From Bacillota bacterium (GTDB lineage Bacteria > Bacillota > Clostridia > Lachnospirales > Lachnospiraceae), in NCBI GenBank assembly GCA_023392615.1, contig JAEVYT010000002.1, positions 124,001 through 188,000 on the forward strand: DNA of 64,000 nucleotides. Direction: 5' to 3'. Below are positions 8,600 through 17,858 of the stretch, in pieces. Made by a program: the position numbers and the translations under genes. The notes beneath the pieces were generated by a model. The model was not told where the DNA came from, did not search any database, and saw only the letters and a list, made by a program, of their open reading frames with translations. Every line of letters starts with the position of its first letter. The first letter of the stretch is position 1.

Positions 8600-9685
8600 G
8601 TGGAGGATAGAAGCCAGGAAGCATTAAAAAGATATCGACTTAAGATATACAACATATATAAAGCCAGGGGTGCTTTTTTATTGGAGACGGATTGTGGGTT
8701 GAAACTTTATAAAAGTTTCGAAGGCTCCAAAAATAGGGCATTGTTTGAAGACAAGGTCAAACAACACCTCTTCCTGAATGGCTATCCGAATACGGACTTA
8801 TTTGTCAGGACGATAGAGGATGAAATCCTTAGTGAAGATAGCGCTGGGTGTCAATATATTATGAAAAGCTGGTTTTGGGGTGAAGAATGTAATTTGAAAG
8901 AGTTGTCGCAGATAGAAACGGCAGCTGCAAATTTAGCCAGATTACACAGTGTGCTCAAAGGGGTTGAGTTCACAACAGAACAAATGGAGCATAATATATC
9001 TTCGGATTTGATGGATACATTTGATAAAAGAAATCGTGAATTAAAAAGGGTTAAGTCATATATAAGGGAAAAAAAACAGAAGAACGAATTTGAACTTCTT
9101 TATCTGAACTACTATGATAATTTTTATGAACAGGGAGTTGTAGCTGCGAAGAAGCTATCCAAAACTAACTATAAAGAACTATTACAGGAGTCGATAAAAG
9201 AAGGTGCGGTATGCCACGGCAATTATACATATCATAATATCATTATGCTTAAAAATAAAGTGGATACCATGTCAAAAAACTTTGTACCTCCGGGTTGGGT
9301 GAATAAACAATCACTCAGTGTAGCGGATTTGGGAGGGGCGTCGAATCCGATTGCGACCACTAATTTTGAAAAAAGCTATATCGGATTACAAATTTGTGAT
9401 TTATATCAATTTATTCGTAAGGTTATGGAAAAGAATGACTGGGATATTATGTATGGTAGTAATATTATAGAAGCATATGATCGAGTGAAATCAATATCCA
9501 ATGAGGAAATGAATATCCTGTATCTACTTCTCCTTTATCCAGAAAAGTTCTGGAAGATAACAAATTTTTACTATAACGGTAAAAAATCATGGATATCGGG
9601 TAGAAATACCCAGAAGTTAAATACAATCGGCGAACAAAATGAAAAAAAACAGATGTTTCTGGAGAAACTGGAGAGCATACTATAG
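8600..9685 (+). CDS. CotS-like spore coat protein, kinase fold
   Basis: A 361-residue protein of the CotS/YutH family, which shares the aminoglycoside phosphotransferase fold. The catalytic-loop position reads VCHGNYTYHNII (about residues 210-221). Asn stands where phosphotransferases carry the catalytic Asp (HGD...N). The later TNFEKSYIGLQICDLYQFIRK stretch is characteristic of the family. The start is GTG at 8600 with GGGAGGG just upstream. A role in spore coat formation is inferred from the family. Loss of the catalytic Asp suggests a structural or binding role rather than a kinase. Confidence 0.75.
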   Translation: MEDRSQEALKRYRLKIYNIYKARGAFLLETDCGLKLYKSFEGSKNRALFEDKVKQHLFLNGYPNTDLFVRTIEDEILSEDSAGCQYIMKSWFWGEECNLKELSQIETAAANLARLHSVLKGVEFTTEQMEHNISSDLMDTFDKRNRELKRVKSYIREKKQKNEFELLYLNYYDNFYEQGVVAAKKLSKTNYKELLQESIKEGAVCHGNYTYHNIIMLKNKVDTMSKNFVPPGWVNKQSLSVADLGGASNPIATTNFEKSYIGLQICDLYQFIRKVMEKNDWDIMYGSNIIEAYDRVKSISNEEMNILYLLLLYPEKFWKITNFYYNGKKSWISGRNTQKLNTIGEQNEKKQMFLEKLESIL

Positions 9686-9766
9686 ATTACGGGATTGAAT
9701 TCGAGATTTATGTAAGATATAATAAATCACAGATACAAAAGTTATGAATACAATTGAGGATAACAA

Positions 9767-11122
9767 ATGAAACCACGTAAAAATTATCATAAACGACCGA
9801 TTACAAGTGTGCTAATTGGATTAGGATTTTTGTCTTTAATCCTTCTGGCAACTATGATTGCGGCGTCACAGAGTACAAATTATCAATATGGTGGGAATGC
9901 ATCGTCTAATGATGATAATTCAGAGAAGGATAATGAAGGTAAAGTTCTCTGTGTTGTAAAGAATATCGATTCTGAGAATCAACTGATAACCTTATTGGAT
10001 GTAGACACTAGAGTAGAATTAACCCTGACATATACCGGAGGAACGGATGTTACAGATAAGTATAAAAAGATTATCTCCATGAGCCAAGTTCCTGTAGGAG
10101 CTATGGTGGATGCGTCCTATGATACTTCGAATTCTAAACTTCTTAGTATGAATTTATCAACAAAAGCATGGGAATACGATAGGGCAAATAATGTGGGTAT
10201 AGACCTTCAAAAGCAGATAATGTCGATAGCGAATAAGAAGTATCAGTACAACGGAAGTCTATCTGTTTTAGATGGGGAAGATTTTGTAACTGTAAATACC
10301 CTGGCTAAACAGGATGAATTTACTGTATGGGGTTATGGTGAGACGATATGGTCCATCATCATAACGAAAGGTCATGGTACGATAAAGCTTGAAAATTATG
10401 AGGACTATCTTGGTAACAATATTCGAGTGGGTTCTCAAAAGTCTCAAAAAATAGAATCAGGATTAGAGATTACTGCCAGAGAAGGAGAGAGTAATCTAAC
10501 TGTTGAAAATGGATTATATAGTGCTACAAAAAGTGTTATGGTGAAGAAAGATCAAGTAACCTATGTATCGTTAAATGATATGGGGCCGGTTGGTCCGGAA
10601 ACCGGATCAATATTTTTTCAAATTACTCCTTATGGTGCAGATTTGTTTGTAGATGGAAAATTATCAACCTATGAGAATGCGATTAAGCTGGAATATGGAA
10701 ACCATAAAGTTAAGGTTTCACTGGGTGGATATAATACGTATGATGGTGTGGTTAATGTGAATTCGAAATCTAAGACGGTTAAGATTAAGCTGCCTGTTGC
10801 AACAACGAAGGAAGATCCGACATCAACAGAGACGGATAATTCCCCGACCGTTACACCGTCCCCTACGCCAAATCCACAGATTACAGGTAGTGTGAATGCT
10901 ACGAATAAAATCTATGTTCAGACTCCCGCCGGGGCTTCTGTATATTTTGATGGTAGCTTTATTGGTGTTGCACCTTGTAATTATAAGAAAATAATTGGTA
11001 GTCATGTATTGACTTTTATTAAAGATGGATATGAGACTAAGAGCTATACGGTGGAGATAGCCGATGATAATATTGATGCTTATTTCAATTATCCGGAATT
11101 GATAAAGACAAAGACGAATTAG
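9767..11122 (+). CDS. Membrane-anchored PEGA-domain protein
   Basis: A 451-residue envelope protein. A hydrophobic anchor (about residues 14-34) is followed by a large extracytoplasmic region. Two PEGA repeats are visible: one around ITPYGADLFVDGKLSTYENA (about 284-345) and one around TPAGASVYFDGSFIGVAPC (about 384-440). They are separated by a Thr/Pro-rich linker (TVTPSPTPNPQ). PEGA domains are beta-rich modules common on surface and S-layer-associated proteins; the ligand is unknown. It sits alone with a weak GAGGA site before the ATG. Confidence 0.75.
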   Translation: MKPRKNYHKRPITSVLIGLGFLSLILLATMIAASQSTNYQYGGNASSNDDNSEKDNEGKVLCVVKNIDSENQLITLLDVDTRVELTLTYTGGTDVTDKYKKIISMSQVPVGAMVDASYDTSNSKLLSMNLSTKAWEYDRANNVGIDLQKQIMSIANKKYQYNGSLSVLDGEDFVTVNTLAKQDEFTVWGYGETIWSIIITKGHGTIKLENYEDYLGNNIRVGSQKSQKIESGLEITAREGESNLTVENGLYSATKSVMVKKDQVTYVSLNDMGPVGPETGSIFFQITPYGADLFVDGKLSTYENAIKLEYGNHKVKVSLGGYNTYDGVVNVNSKSKTVKIKLPVATTKEDPTSTETDNSPTVTPSPTPNPQITGSVNATNKIYVQTPAGASVYFDGSFIGVAPCNYKKIIGSHVLTFIKDGYETKSYTVEIADDNIDAYFNYPELIKTKTN

Positions 11123-11143
11123 GAATAGGATTAAACTTTGAAG

Positions 11144-11191
11144 ATTCTTTTAACGATATTTATTATCAAAACCTGTCATCCTTAAAAGAAT
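11144..11191 (+). terminator. Possible terminator hairpin
   Basis: Perfect 10-bp inverted repeat ATTCTTTTAA/TTAAAAGAAT with a 28-nt loop, 22 bp after the PEGA gene. There is no T tract, so assignment is weak. Confidence 0.35.
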
Positions 11192-11324
11192 GCTTTACTT
11201 ATAGATCATATAATGTTGGAATGCAAAGAAATGCGTCTATCGATTTTTGCTCCTTTCTCTTTTCAAAGTTATTATTGTAAGATATAATAACTGTTAAATT
11301 ATGGAAAAGAGAGAGGGGCATTTT

Positions 11325-12428
11325 ATGGTTCAATATTTATACGACAGAGATATTATACTTTATACTTATGCAGGTTTATGTGGATTGGGGTTGTTCCTCC
11401 GCTTGATCGTGAATATGGTGTACAAGCATTTGGTAAAGCAATCGGAAGATTTAAGTAAAGCAAAGAATAAAATGCTTCGCTATATTAAGATGAAATTCGA
11501 GGCCTGCTACCGTCTTAAGATAGGTGTTAATAATGTGGATACTTTTGTGGATAAGAATGTACTGAGGTATAGATTTTGTGGAGCCTTATTATCCACATGG
11601 GAGAATCTTTGTGGACAAGTTCTGTTTTTAAATCTTCTAATAGTCCCTATTTCAGCGGTTTTCGGAGTTATTTATAACTGTGGACAAGGTACAATTTTAT
11701 TCACTGGAGCTGTGGGTATCTCATCAAGTGCGATTTTAGTAATTGTGGATAAAAGTATTAATTTGTCGAACAAAAAGACATTATTTCGCATAAATCTGCT
11801 GGATTATTTAGAGAACTTTTGCAAGGTTCGATTGGAACAGGAGGCAAGTTCACCAGAGTTAGTGGAGCAGAATCGTCGTGAATATCTACAGGTACTTGAT
11901 ATTAACTCCGTGGATGATAATGCGAAGCAGGAGACGAAGGATGAACTGAATCGAAGAAGAGAAGCAAGAAGACAGAAAGAGGAGGAAAGGAAACAGCAGG
12001 CCTTAAAACGAGAAGAAGAGATGCGTAGGGCTGAACTAGAAAGAAAAGAAGAAGAAAAAAGAAAGCTGGAAGAAAGAAAACAGATGGCGGCAAGGCGTCG
12101 TGAAGAGGAGCGCTTAAAAGCAGAGGAAGAAAGAAAAGCATTGGAAGCAAGACGAGCTGAACTTAAACGAAAGGCTCAGGAGATGCAGTATGTAAATGAG
12201 AAGAAGCAACAGGAGGAAAAGAATAAGATTGAACCGGAAACTCCTGGTATCGTTGAGGTGGAAGAGAGCAAGCAGGAAGAAAAGGAACTTCTACAAAGTG
12301 GATTAGAAGAAATAGCTGCGGATAAGGAGAAATCCGATAAAAATATTGTTAGTAAGGGAAAAAGCTATACCACAACGTTGCAAGAAGAGAAGTTGATTGA
12401 AGATGTGTTAAAGGAATTTTTCTCTTAA
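11325..12428 (+). CDS. Membrane protein with long charged coiled coil
   Basis: A 367-residue protein of unknown function. Hydrophobic segments lie near residues 8-28, about 97-120 and 125-145. Residues about 195-290 are an almost uninterrupted Arg/Lys/Glu helix (RREEERLKAEEERKALEARR) that should form a long single helix or coiled coil. A conserved-looking C-terminal tail ends LIEDVLKEFFS. The start is the ATG at 11325, with GAGAGGGG upstream, rather than the ATG at 11301, which lacks a site. The layout suggests a membrane-tethered cytoplasmic scaffold; this is inference. Confidence 0.65.
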   Translation: MVQYLYDRDIILYTYAGLCGLGLFLRLIVNMVYKHLVKQSEDLSKAKNKMLRYIKMKFEACYRLKIGVNNVDTFVDKNVLRYRFCGALLSTWENLCGQVLFLNLLIVPISAVFGVIYNCGQGTILFTGAVGISSSAILVIVDKSINLSNKKTLFRINLLDYLENFCKVRLEQEASSPELVEQNRREYLQVLDINSVDDNAKQETKDELNRRREARRQKEEERKQQALKREEEMRRAELERKEEEKRKLEERKQMAARRREEERLKAEEERKALEARRAELKRKAQEMQYVNEKKQQEEKNKIEPETPGIVEVEESKQEEKELLQSGLEEIAADKEKSDKNIVSKGKSYTTTLQEEKLIEDVLKEFFS

Positions 12429-12526
12429 TAAATTAATAATCTATATAAATAAGCTGCCTATAAGGGTTATATGTGTTAAGAACATGTTAAAATGTGAGGA
12501 ATAAAAAAGCCAGTCACAGAAAATCG

Positions 12527-12555
12527 TTGAATAATAGGGTTGCCTTTGTTAGAAT
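12527..12555 (+). promoter_or_regulatory. Candidate sigma-A promoter of pgi
   Basis: TTGAAT, 17-bp spacer, TAGAAT, 32 bp upstream of the pgi start. Confidence 0.55.
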
Positions 12556-12587
12556 ATAAGTACAAAGCAAGAAAGGAAGTATAAATA

Positions 12588-13937
12588 ATGGCTAATAAGG
12601 TTACATTTGATTTTTCTGTGGCAAGTAAATTTATTTCTAACGAAGAGATCGGTATGATTAAGGCTTCCGTAGAGGCGGCTAAAGATCAACTTGTTAATAA
12701 AACTGGCGCAGGAAACGACTTTTTGGGATGGATTGACCTCCCAGTAGACTATGACAAGGAAGAGTTTGCTCGCATCCAGAAGGCTGCTGCTAAAATTCAG
12801 GGCGATTCTGAAGTATTACTCGTTATTGGAATCGGTGGTTCTTATCTGGGAGCTAGAGCTGCAATTGAATTCCTTAGACATAGCTTCTACAATTCTGTGT
12901 CAAAAGAAATTAGAAAGACACCGGAGATTTATTTCTGTGGAAATAATATCAGCAGCAATTACATGAATCATTTGATTGAAGTAATAGGGGAGAGAAACTT
13001 TTCAATCAATATTATCAGTAAATCTGGTACAACCACTGAGCCGGCAATTGCATTCCGTGTATTCAAAAAACTCTTAATAGAGAAATACGGTAAAGCAGAA
13101 GCTGCAAAGAGAATCTATGCAACGACGGATAAGGCAAGAGGGGCCTTAAAAAATCTTGCAACAGAGGAAGGTTATGAAAGCTTTGTTGTTCCTGATGATG
13201 TTGGAGGTCGATTCTCCGTATTAACAGCAGTAGGACTTCTTCCGATCGCTGCGAGCGGTGCGGATATAACCAAGCTCATGGAAGGTGCTGCAAGCATGAG
13301 AAATTATTGCTTGAATAGTAACTATGAGGAGAATGGTGCTTTAAAATATGCGGCAGTTCGTAATATCTTACTCCGCAAAGGTAAATCAATTGAAATCCTT
13401 GTAAACTATGAGCCGTCACTTCACTTTGTATCAGAGTGGTGGAAACAGCTTTACGGCGAAAGCGAAGGTAAGGATCAGAAAGGTATTTTCCCTGCAGCAG
13501 TTGATTTTACAACCGATTTACATTCTATGGGTCAGTTTATTCAGGACGGACAACGTACTATGTTTGAAACAGTTGTTACAATTGAAAATTCTGCAACAGA
13601 GATTATTCTTGAAGAGGAAGAGATTGATCTTGACGGCTTAAACTATCTTGCTGGCAAGAGTGTTGATTTTGTGAATAAGAGTGCAATGAAAGGTACTTTA
13701 CTTGCACACACAGATGGTGATGTTCCGAATCTTCTTGTATCATTACCGGAACAAAACGAATTCTATCTTGGTGAACTCTTTTACTTCTTTGAGTTTGCAT
13801 GTGGTGTAAGTGGCTATATGCTTGGTGTAAATCCATTTGATCAACCGGGTGTTGAGAGCTACAAGAAGAATATGTTTGCACTTCTTGGCAAACCAGGATT
13901 TGAGGCGCAGCGAGAAGAACTATTAAAGAGATTATAG
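12588..13937 (+). CDS. pgi: Glucose-6-phosphate isomerase
   Basis: A 449-residue cytoplasmic enzyme interconverting glucose-6-phosphate and fructose-6-phosphate. Family markers in order: VIGIGGSYLGARAAIE (phosphate-binding region), ISKSGTTTEPAIAFR (second SIS loop), DVGGRFSVLTAVGLLPIA (PGI signature), and the C-terminal QPGVESYKKNMFALLG. Length matches the short Firmicute form. It has its own promoter and an AAAGGAAG site, and no adjacent glycolytic genes. Confidence 0.97.
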   Translation: MANKVTFDFSVASKFISNEEIGMIKASVEAAKDQLVNKTGAGNDFLGWIDLPVDYDKEEFARIQKAAAKIQGDSEVLLVIGIGGSYLGARAAIEFLRHSFYNSVSKEIRKTPEIYFCGNNISSNYMNHLIEVIGERNFSINIISKSGTTTEPAIAFRVFKKLLIEKYGKAEAAKRIYATTDKARGALKNLATEEGYESFVVPDDVGGRFSVLTAVGLLPIAASGADITKLMEGAASMRNYCLNSNYEENGALKYAAVRNILLRKGKSIEILVNYEPSLHFVSEWWKQLYGESEGKDQKGIFPAAVDFTTDLHSMGQFIQDGQRTMFETVVTIENSATEIILEEEEIDLDGLNYLAGKSVDFVNKSAMKGTLLAHTDGDVPNLLVSLPEQNEFYLGELFYFFEFACGVSGYMLGVNPFDQPGVESYKKNMFALLGKPGFEAQREELLKRL

Positions 13938-13942
13938 GATGA

Positions 13943-14167
13943 TATAGATTTCTTATAACAAAAACTAAGCGAGTCATTAAATTTACGATACTTGCTAATT
14001 TATATGTTGGAACGATAAACCACTTTATTAGATATCTGAATACAGGCGTCCATGTAATGATTGTGTTAGCGCCGGTATAAGGAATTCATATAGGGTGGTT
14101 TGTTTACGTAACAGGGATGGTAGGATTCGTTGTTTGGTATTTTATATTCATGTATGTTATAGAATAA
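13943..14167 (+). pseudogene. Possible decayed membrane-protein remnant
   Basis: One frame stays open from 13943 to 14167 except for a single TAA at 14078-14080. On both sides it encodes hydrophobic, protein-like sequence (GVHVMIVLAPV, stop, GIHIGWFVYVTGMVGFVVW) that would make two membrane segments. No start codon or ribosome site is convincing. It could be the remnant of a small membrane protein or chance. The 470-bp gap between pgi and the hemolysin gene holds this, an inverted repeat and a hairpin, and no intact gene. Confidence 0.3.
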
Positions 14168-14225
14168 AAGAAATGGGGCAAGGAACATTCATAATAATAT
14201 TGAGTATAATATATTAATCACATTA

Positions 14226-14324
14226 AAGGTAGTAAGTCAGAGATGTCGGGATAGGATACATATCTTAAATCGTTCGCAACCGAATCCCTTATACCTCATA
14301 AAGAGTGTAACAGCTTACTGCCTT
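14226..14324. other. Long-range inverted repeat, possible structured RNA
   Basis: AAGGTAGTAAG at 14226-14236 can pair with CTTACTGCCTT at 14314-14324 (11 bp with one G-U). The enclosed 77 nt contains a second complementary pair, GGGAT and ATCCC. Function unknown. Confidence 0.3.
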
Positions 14325-14368
14325 GGTAACTTACCAGTTTATTCGGCTGCTTAACATAGATATGATAT

Positions 14369-14404
14369 ATCGGGGCTTTTGTAATCTTTACAAAAGCCCC
14401 GATT
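14369..14404 (-). terminator. Terminator hairpin after hemolysin III gene
   Basis: Perfect ATCGGGGCTTTTGTAA/TTACAAAAGCCCCGAT hairpin with a 4-nt loop, 5 bp beyond the stop of the minus-strand gene. It may work in both directions; neither side has a strong T tract. Confidence 0.6.
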
Positions 14405-14408
14405 ATTA

Positions 14409-15077
14409 TTACGGCATCACTGAAATGTAGGAATACATCAGCATAAAGTGGCAAAAGCTACCGCCCATAACAAATAAGTGAAAAATCTCATGCGTTCCAA
14501 AATTCTTGTGGCGGTTATTGAAAAGTGGAAGTTTTAAAGCATAAATAATTCCGCCCACGGTGTAGATGATTCCGCCCGCAAGTAACCATTCAAATGCTCC
14601 GTTTGGTAAAGAACTGATTAAGGGGGTGAATGCCAATACACAGGTCCATCCCATTGCGATATAAACTGCGGAAGAAAACCACTTTGGACAATGAACCCAA
14701 AAACCTGTCACAATAATACCGGCAAGTGCAAGACCCCAAATTAATATGAGTAATGGAATACCAATATTACTGCCTAGAGCAATTAAACATATTGGTGTGT
14801 AGGTGCCGGCAATCAGCACATATATTGCCATATGGTCGAATTTTTTCAATCTTTGGTGTATTGTCATCGTCTTGCCAAATGTATGGTAAACGGTGCTGGC
14901 GGTGTATAATAAAATCATGCTTAGTATAAATACGCCCAAAGATATGAGATGGACGCTTCCGGGTTGTCGCGCTGCTTTAATTAATAAAGGAGTTGCTGCA
15001 AATAACGCCATTAACATACCTATTAAATGAGTTATTGCACTGCCCGGTTCTTTCACTGTTACATTTTTTACTGTCAT
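14409..15077 (-). CDS. Hemolysin III family (PAQR-type) membrane protein
   Basis: A 222-residue protein with seven predicted membrane segments. The HlyIII/PAQR markers are present: STVYHTF near the second segment, KFDHMAIYVLIAGTYTPI, and the C-terminal HEIFHLFVMGGSFCHF, which supply the His and Asp zinc ligands. AAAAGGAG precedes the ATG. Bacterial members are annotated as hemolysin III, but their physiological role is unclear (membrane lipid homeostasis has been suggested). Single gene, divergent from the DUF951 gene. Confidence 0.88.
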   Translation of the reverse strand: MTVKNVTVKEPGSAITHLIGMLMALFAATPLLIKAARQPGSVHLISLGVFILSMILLYTASTVYHTFGKTMTIHQRLKKFDHMAIYVLIAGTYTPICLIALGSNIGIPLLILIWGLALAGIIVTGFWVHCPKWFSSAVYIAMGWTCVLAFTPLISSLPNGAFEWLLAGGIIYTVGGIIYALKLPLFNNRHKNFGTHEIFHLFVMGGSFCHFMLMYSYISVMP

Positions 15078-15324
15078 AAAATCAGCTCCTTTTAAGTTTT
15101 ATGATAAATTAATTATGTACGTTTTTCACTTGAATATACACTATGTAGAATAGATATTTCATGATGTAGTAATGAATACTACATATAACGTAATTTAATA
15201 CTACAACATATCGTAATAATATGCAAGATGAAATTTAATTTTAAATAAAAATTATTTTATGATATAATAAATGTGAAGAAGATGGTATTAAATAATAACA
15301 AAAAGACATGGGAGAGAAGATACG

Positions 15325-15504
15325 ATGGATTTAAATGTAGGCGAGATTGTCAAATTAAAAAAGCAACATCCTTGCGGAAGTAGTGAATGGGAGATACTCC
15401 GGGTAGGTATGGATTTTCGTTTGAAATGCTTAGGTTGCGGACATCAAGTCATGATTCCCAGAAAACAAGTAGAAAAAAACATTAAACAGGTTAGAAAACC
15501 CTAA
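15325..15504 (+). CDS. DUF951 family protein
   Basis: A 59-residue ORF, shorter than common cut-offs but convincing. It begins MDLNVGEIVKLKKQHPCGSS and continues with WEILRVGMDFRLKCLGCGH, then MIPR and a basic tail. This is the DUF951 family pattern, with a single HPCG cysteine and a CLGCG pair that could bind metal. GGGAGAG lies just upstream of the ATG, and a possible -10 (TATAAT, 15263-15268) precedes it. Function is unknown; members often adjoin translation or RNA genes. A HAD phosphatase starts 37 bp downstream and may be co-transcribed. Confidence 0.85.
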   Translation: MDLNVGEIVKLKKQHPCGSSEWEILRVGMDFRLKCLGCGHQVMIPRKQVEKNIKQVRKP

Positions 15505-15541
15505 TTTGGCTAGATGTTTTTAACAGAAAGGAGGCTTTAGG

Positions 15542-16189
15542 ATGAAATATGTTTTATTAGATTTGGATGGTACATTAACAAATCCTAAGCTTGGAATTAC
15601 AAAATCGGTTCAATATGCGCTAAAGGCATATGATATTATAGAAGATGATCTGGATAATCTCTGTAAATATATCGGTCCGCCGTTATGGGTTTCCTTCAAA
15701 GAATATCATGGAATTAAAGATGATCAAGTTAATGATATTGTAGAAAAATATAGAGAATACTTTTCTGTAAAGGGCATCTTTGAAAATGAAGCCTATGAAG
15801 GGATTGCAGAGTGTTTAGAGAAATGGAAGGCAGCAGGAAAGATTTTGATTGTTGCTACTTCTAAGCCAGAGGTATTTGCACGTCAGGTTGTAGAACATTT
15901 TGGTCTGGATGAGTATTTCACTGATGTATGTGGCTCAACCCTTGATGGATCGAGAAGTACGAAGGAAGAAGTAATACGTTATGCCATTGAGAAAAATCAT
16001 ATCACAGAGCTGAATCAAGCAGTTATGGTAGGTGATCGTTTGCATGATATTGAAGGAGCAAAAGCAGTAGGAATAGATAGTGTAGGTGTGTTGTATGGAT
16101 TCGGCAGCCGTGAGGAGCTAGAAGAATATAAGGCTGATAAAATTGCTGAAACAGTAGATGAGCTATATGATATTATTATGAATTTATAA
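15542..16189 (+). CDS. HAD family phosphatase, phosphoglycolate phosphatase-like
   Basis: A 215-residue Gph/PpaX-type hydrolase. Motif I DLDGTLT (residues 7-13) contains the nucleophile Asp and acid Asp. Motif II is ATSKPEVFA, and motifs III/IV lie in KEEVIRYAIEKN and MVGDRLHDIEGAKA. An alpha-helical cap (about 15-85) places it in HAD subfamily IA. The substrate could be phosphoglycolate or a nucleotide monophosphate; sequence alone does not decide. AAAGGAGG lies 7 bp before the ATG. Likely follows the DUF951 gene in one transcript. Confidence 0.88.
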   Translation: MKYVLLDLDGTLTNPKLGITKSVQYALKAYDIIEDDLDNLCKYIGPPLWVSFKEYHGIKDDQVNDIVEKYREYFSVKGIFENEAYEGIAECLEKWKAAGKILIVATSKPEVFARQVVEHFGLDEYFTDVCGSTLDGSRSTKEEVIRYAIEKNHITELNQAVMVGDRLHDIEGAKAVGIDSVGVLYGFGSREELEEYKADKIAETVDELYDIIMNL

Positions 16190-16330
16190 ATGAATGGTAC
16201 AGTATGGTATTCGTAAATGCATTGGTTGGATAGAAGAAACATGTTTATAAATGATATTTATAAAAAAATCATCCATAATAAATAACGAAAAGAAGCAAGA
16301 GAATAATATAACGCACGAAAGGAAAATATT

Positions 16331-17083
16331 ATGAAACTGGTATCGTGGAATGTGAATGGCTTAAGAGCCTGTTTAAATAAAGGGTTTACGGATTTCTTCT
16401 ACAGCGTAAATGCGGATGTGTTCTGTTTACAGGAAACCAAATTGCAACCGGAGCAGGTTGAGGTAGCCTTTGAAGGCTATCAACAATATTTTAATTCAGC
16501 TGTGAAAAAAGGATATTCAGGGACGGCAGTATTTACAAAAGTGGAGCCGATTAGTGTTTGTTATGATCTCTGTATGGACAAGCATAACGACGAAGGTAGA
16601 GTTATCACATTAGAATTTAAGGAATTCTATCTGGTTACCGTATATACTCCGAACTCACAGAGGGAGCTTGCAAGGCTTGACTACCGAATGGAGTGGGAGG
16701 ATGATTTTAGAGATTATGTGATGAATTTAGATAAGAAAAAACCGGTGATAATATGTGGTGATCTTAATGTAGCCCATCAGGAAATCGATCTTAAAAATCC
16801 TAAGACCAACACTAAGAATGCCGGATTTACGAAGGAAGAACGAGAGAAGATGACTACTCTGTTAGAGAGTGGATTTGTCGATACATTCCGTTATAAATAT
16901 CCTGATGCCAGAGATATGTATACTTGGTGGTCATATATGTTTAAAGCTCGTGAGAAGAATGCAGGCTGGCGTATTGACTATTTCCTTACTTCAGAGGCAT
17001 TAAAGGAGCGCATAGAGGATAGCATCATTCATAATGATATATTAGGAAGCGATCATTGTCCTGTAGAGCTGATAATAAAATAA
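16331..17083 (+). CDS. exoA: Exodeoxyribonuclease III / AP endonuclease
   Basis: A 250-residue member of the ExoIII/APE1 family that cleaves at abasic sites in base excision repair. Catalytic motifs in order: KLVSWNVNGLRA (Asn), FCLQETKLQPEQ (metal-binding Glu), VTVYTPNS, ICGDLNVAH (Asp/Asn), GWRIDYFLTS, and the terminal SDHCPVEL (Asp-His pair). Length matches Bacillus ExoA. An AAAGGAAAA site precedes the ATG; no operon partner is evident. Confidence 0.95.
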   Translation: MKLVSWNVNGLRACLNKGFTDFFYSVNADVFCLQETKLQPEQVEVAFEGYQQYFNSAVKKGYSGTAVFTKVEPISVCYDLCMDKHNDEGRVITLEFKEFYLVTVYTPNSQRELARLDYRMEWEDDFRDYVMNLDKKKPVIICGDLNVAHQEIDLKNPKTNTKNAGFTKEEREKMTTLLESGFVDTFRYKYPDARDMYTWWSYMFKAREKNAGWRIDYFLTSEALKERIEDSIIHNDILGSDHCPVELIIK

Positions 17084-17195
17084 CTTCATTGGTGGATGTG
17101 ATGTAAGAACACACTTATTAATGATTTGATAAAGATTGAAAATATTTTACTAAAGCAATACAAACACAACTAATAGTTACGAGGAGGAAAAAACG

Positions 17196-17780
17196 ATGAA
17201 GATTTATGATATATCACAGGAATTATTTTCGGGAAAGGTTTTTCCGGGAGATCCGGCACCCACTTATGATAGGGTATTAAAAATAGCAAATGGAGATGTG
17301 GTTAACCTTACAAACGTAGTTATGGGAGCGCATAATGCGACACATCTGGATGCTCCGTATCATTTCTATGATAATGGAAAGACAGTAGAACAACTGGATT
17401 TGTCACGTTGTATTGGTCCTTGTACTGTAGCTGAATTTTCAGACGATATTACTGTGGAGGAACTAGCGAAAATATTAGACCATAGCCAAAAACGCTTTTT
17501 AATTAAAGGAAATGCTGTGGTTACATTAGAGAGAGCTAAACTTTTCAACAAATATGGAATCTTACTAGTAGGTGTTCAGCCACAAAGTGTTGGTCCGATG
17601 GATGGGCCAATGGAAGTACATTTGGAACTTTTGGGTTCAGAAGTAGTTCTTCTTGAAGGGTTAGTGTTGGATGAAATCGTACCGGGAGATTATTTTCTCA
17701 GCGCAGCGCCTTTAAAATTAGGCGGAAGTGACGGGGCTCCATGTAGAGCGACTTTATTAGATATGAGCGACCTAAATTAG
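17196..17780 (+). CDS. Cyclase family protein, KynB-like metal hydrolase
   Basis: A 194-residue protein of the cyclase/kynurenine formamidase family. The metal-binding signature HNATHLDAPYHF (residues about 49-60) fits the family HxGTHxDxPxH pattern, with Ala in place of the first Gly. The short length matches bacterial KynB-like members that hydrolyse amides or act on polyketide-like substrates. No tryptophan-degradation genes are nearby, so kynurenine is not supported as the substrate. GAGGAGG precedes the ATG. Confidence 0.8.
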   Translation: MKIYDISQELFSGKVFPGDPAPTYDRVLKIANGDVVNLTNVVMGAHNATHLDAPYHFYDNGKTVEQLDLSRCIGPCTVAEFSDDITVEELAKILDHSQKRFLIKGNAVVTLERAKLFNKYGILLVGVQPQSVGPMDGPMEVHLELLGSEVVLLEGLVLDEIVPGDYFLSAAPLKLGGSDGAPCRATLLDMSDLN

Positions 17781-17791
17781 ACAAATTTCAC

Positions 17792-17820
17792 TTGTGTTTT
17801 TGTCAAATTATAGTTATACT
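17792..17820 (+). promoter_or_regulatory. Candidate sigma-A promoter of the HD-GYP gene
   Basis: TTGTGT, 17-bp spacer, TATACT, 38 bp before the GTG start at 17859. Confidence 0.5.
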
Positions 17821-17858
17821 CAAAGGGGTAGGTAATATGTATTGGGAGGAAGTTTATT

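Noticed and set aside
11902..12150. Minus-strand ORF inside the coiled-coil gene
   Set aside because: It is the complement of the repetitive Glu/Lys/Arg codons of a supported plus-strand gene.
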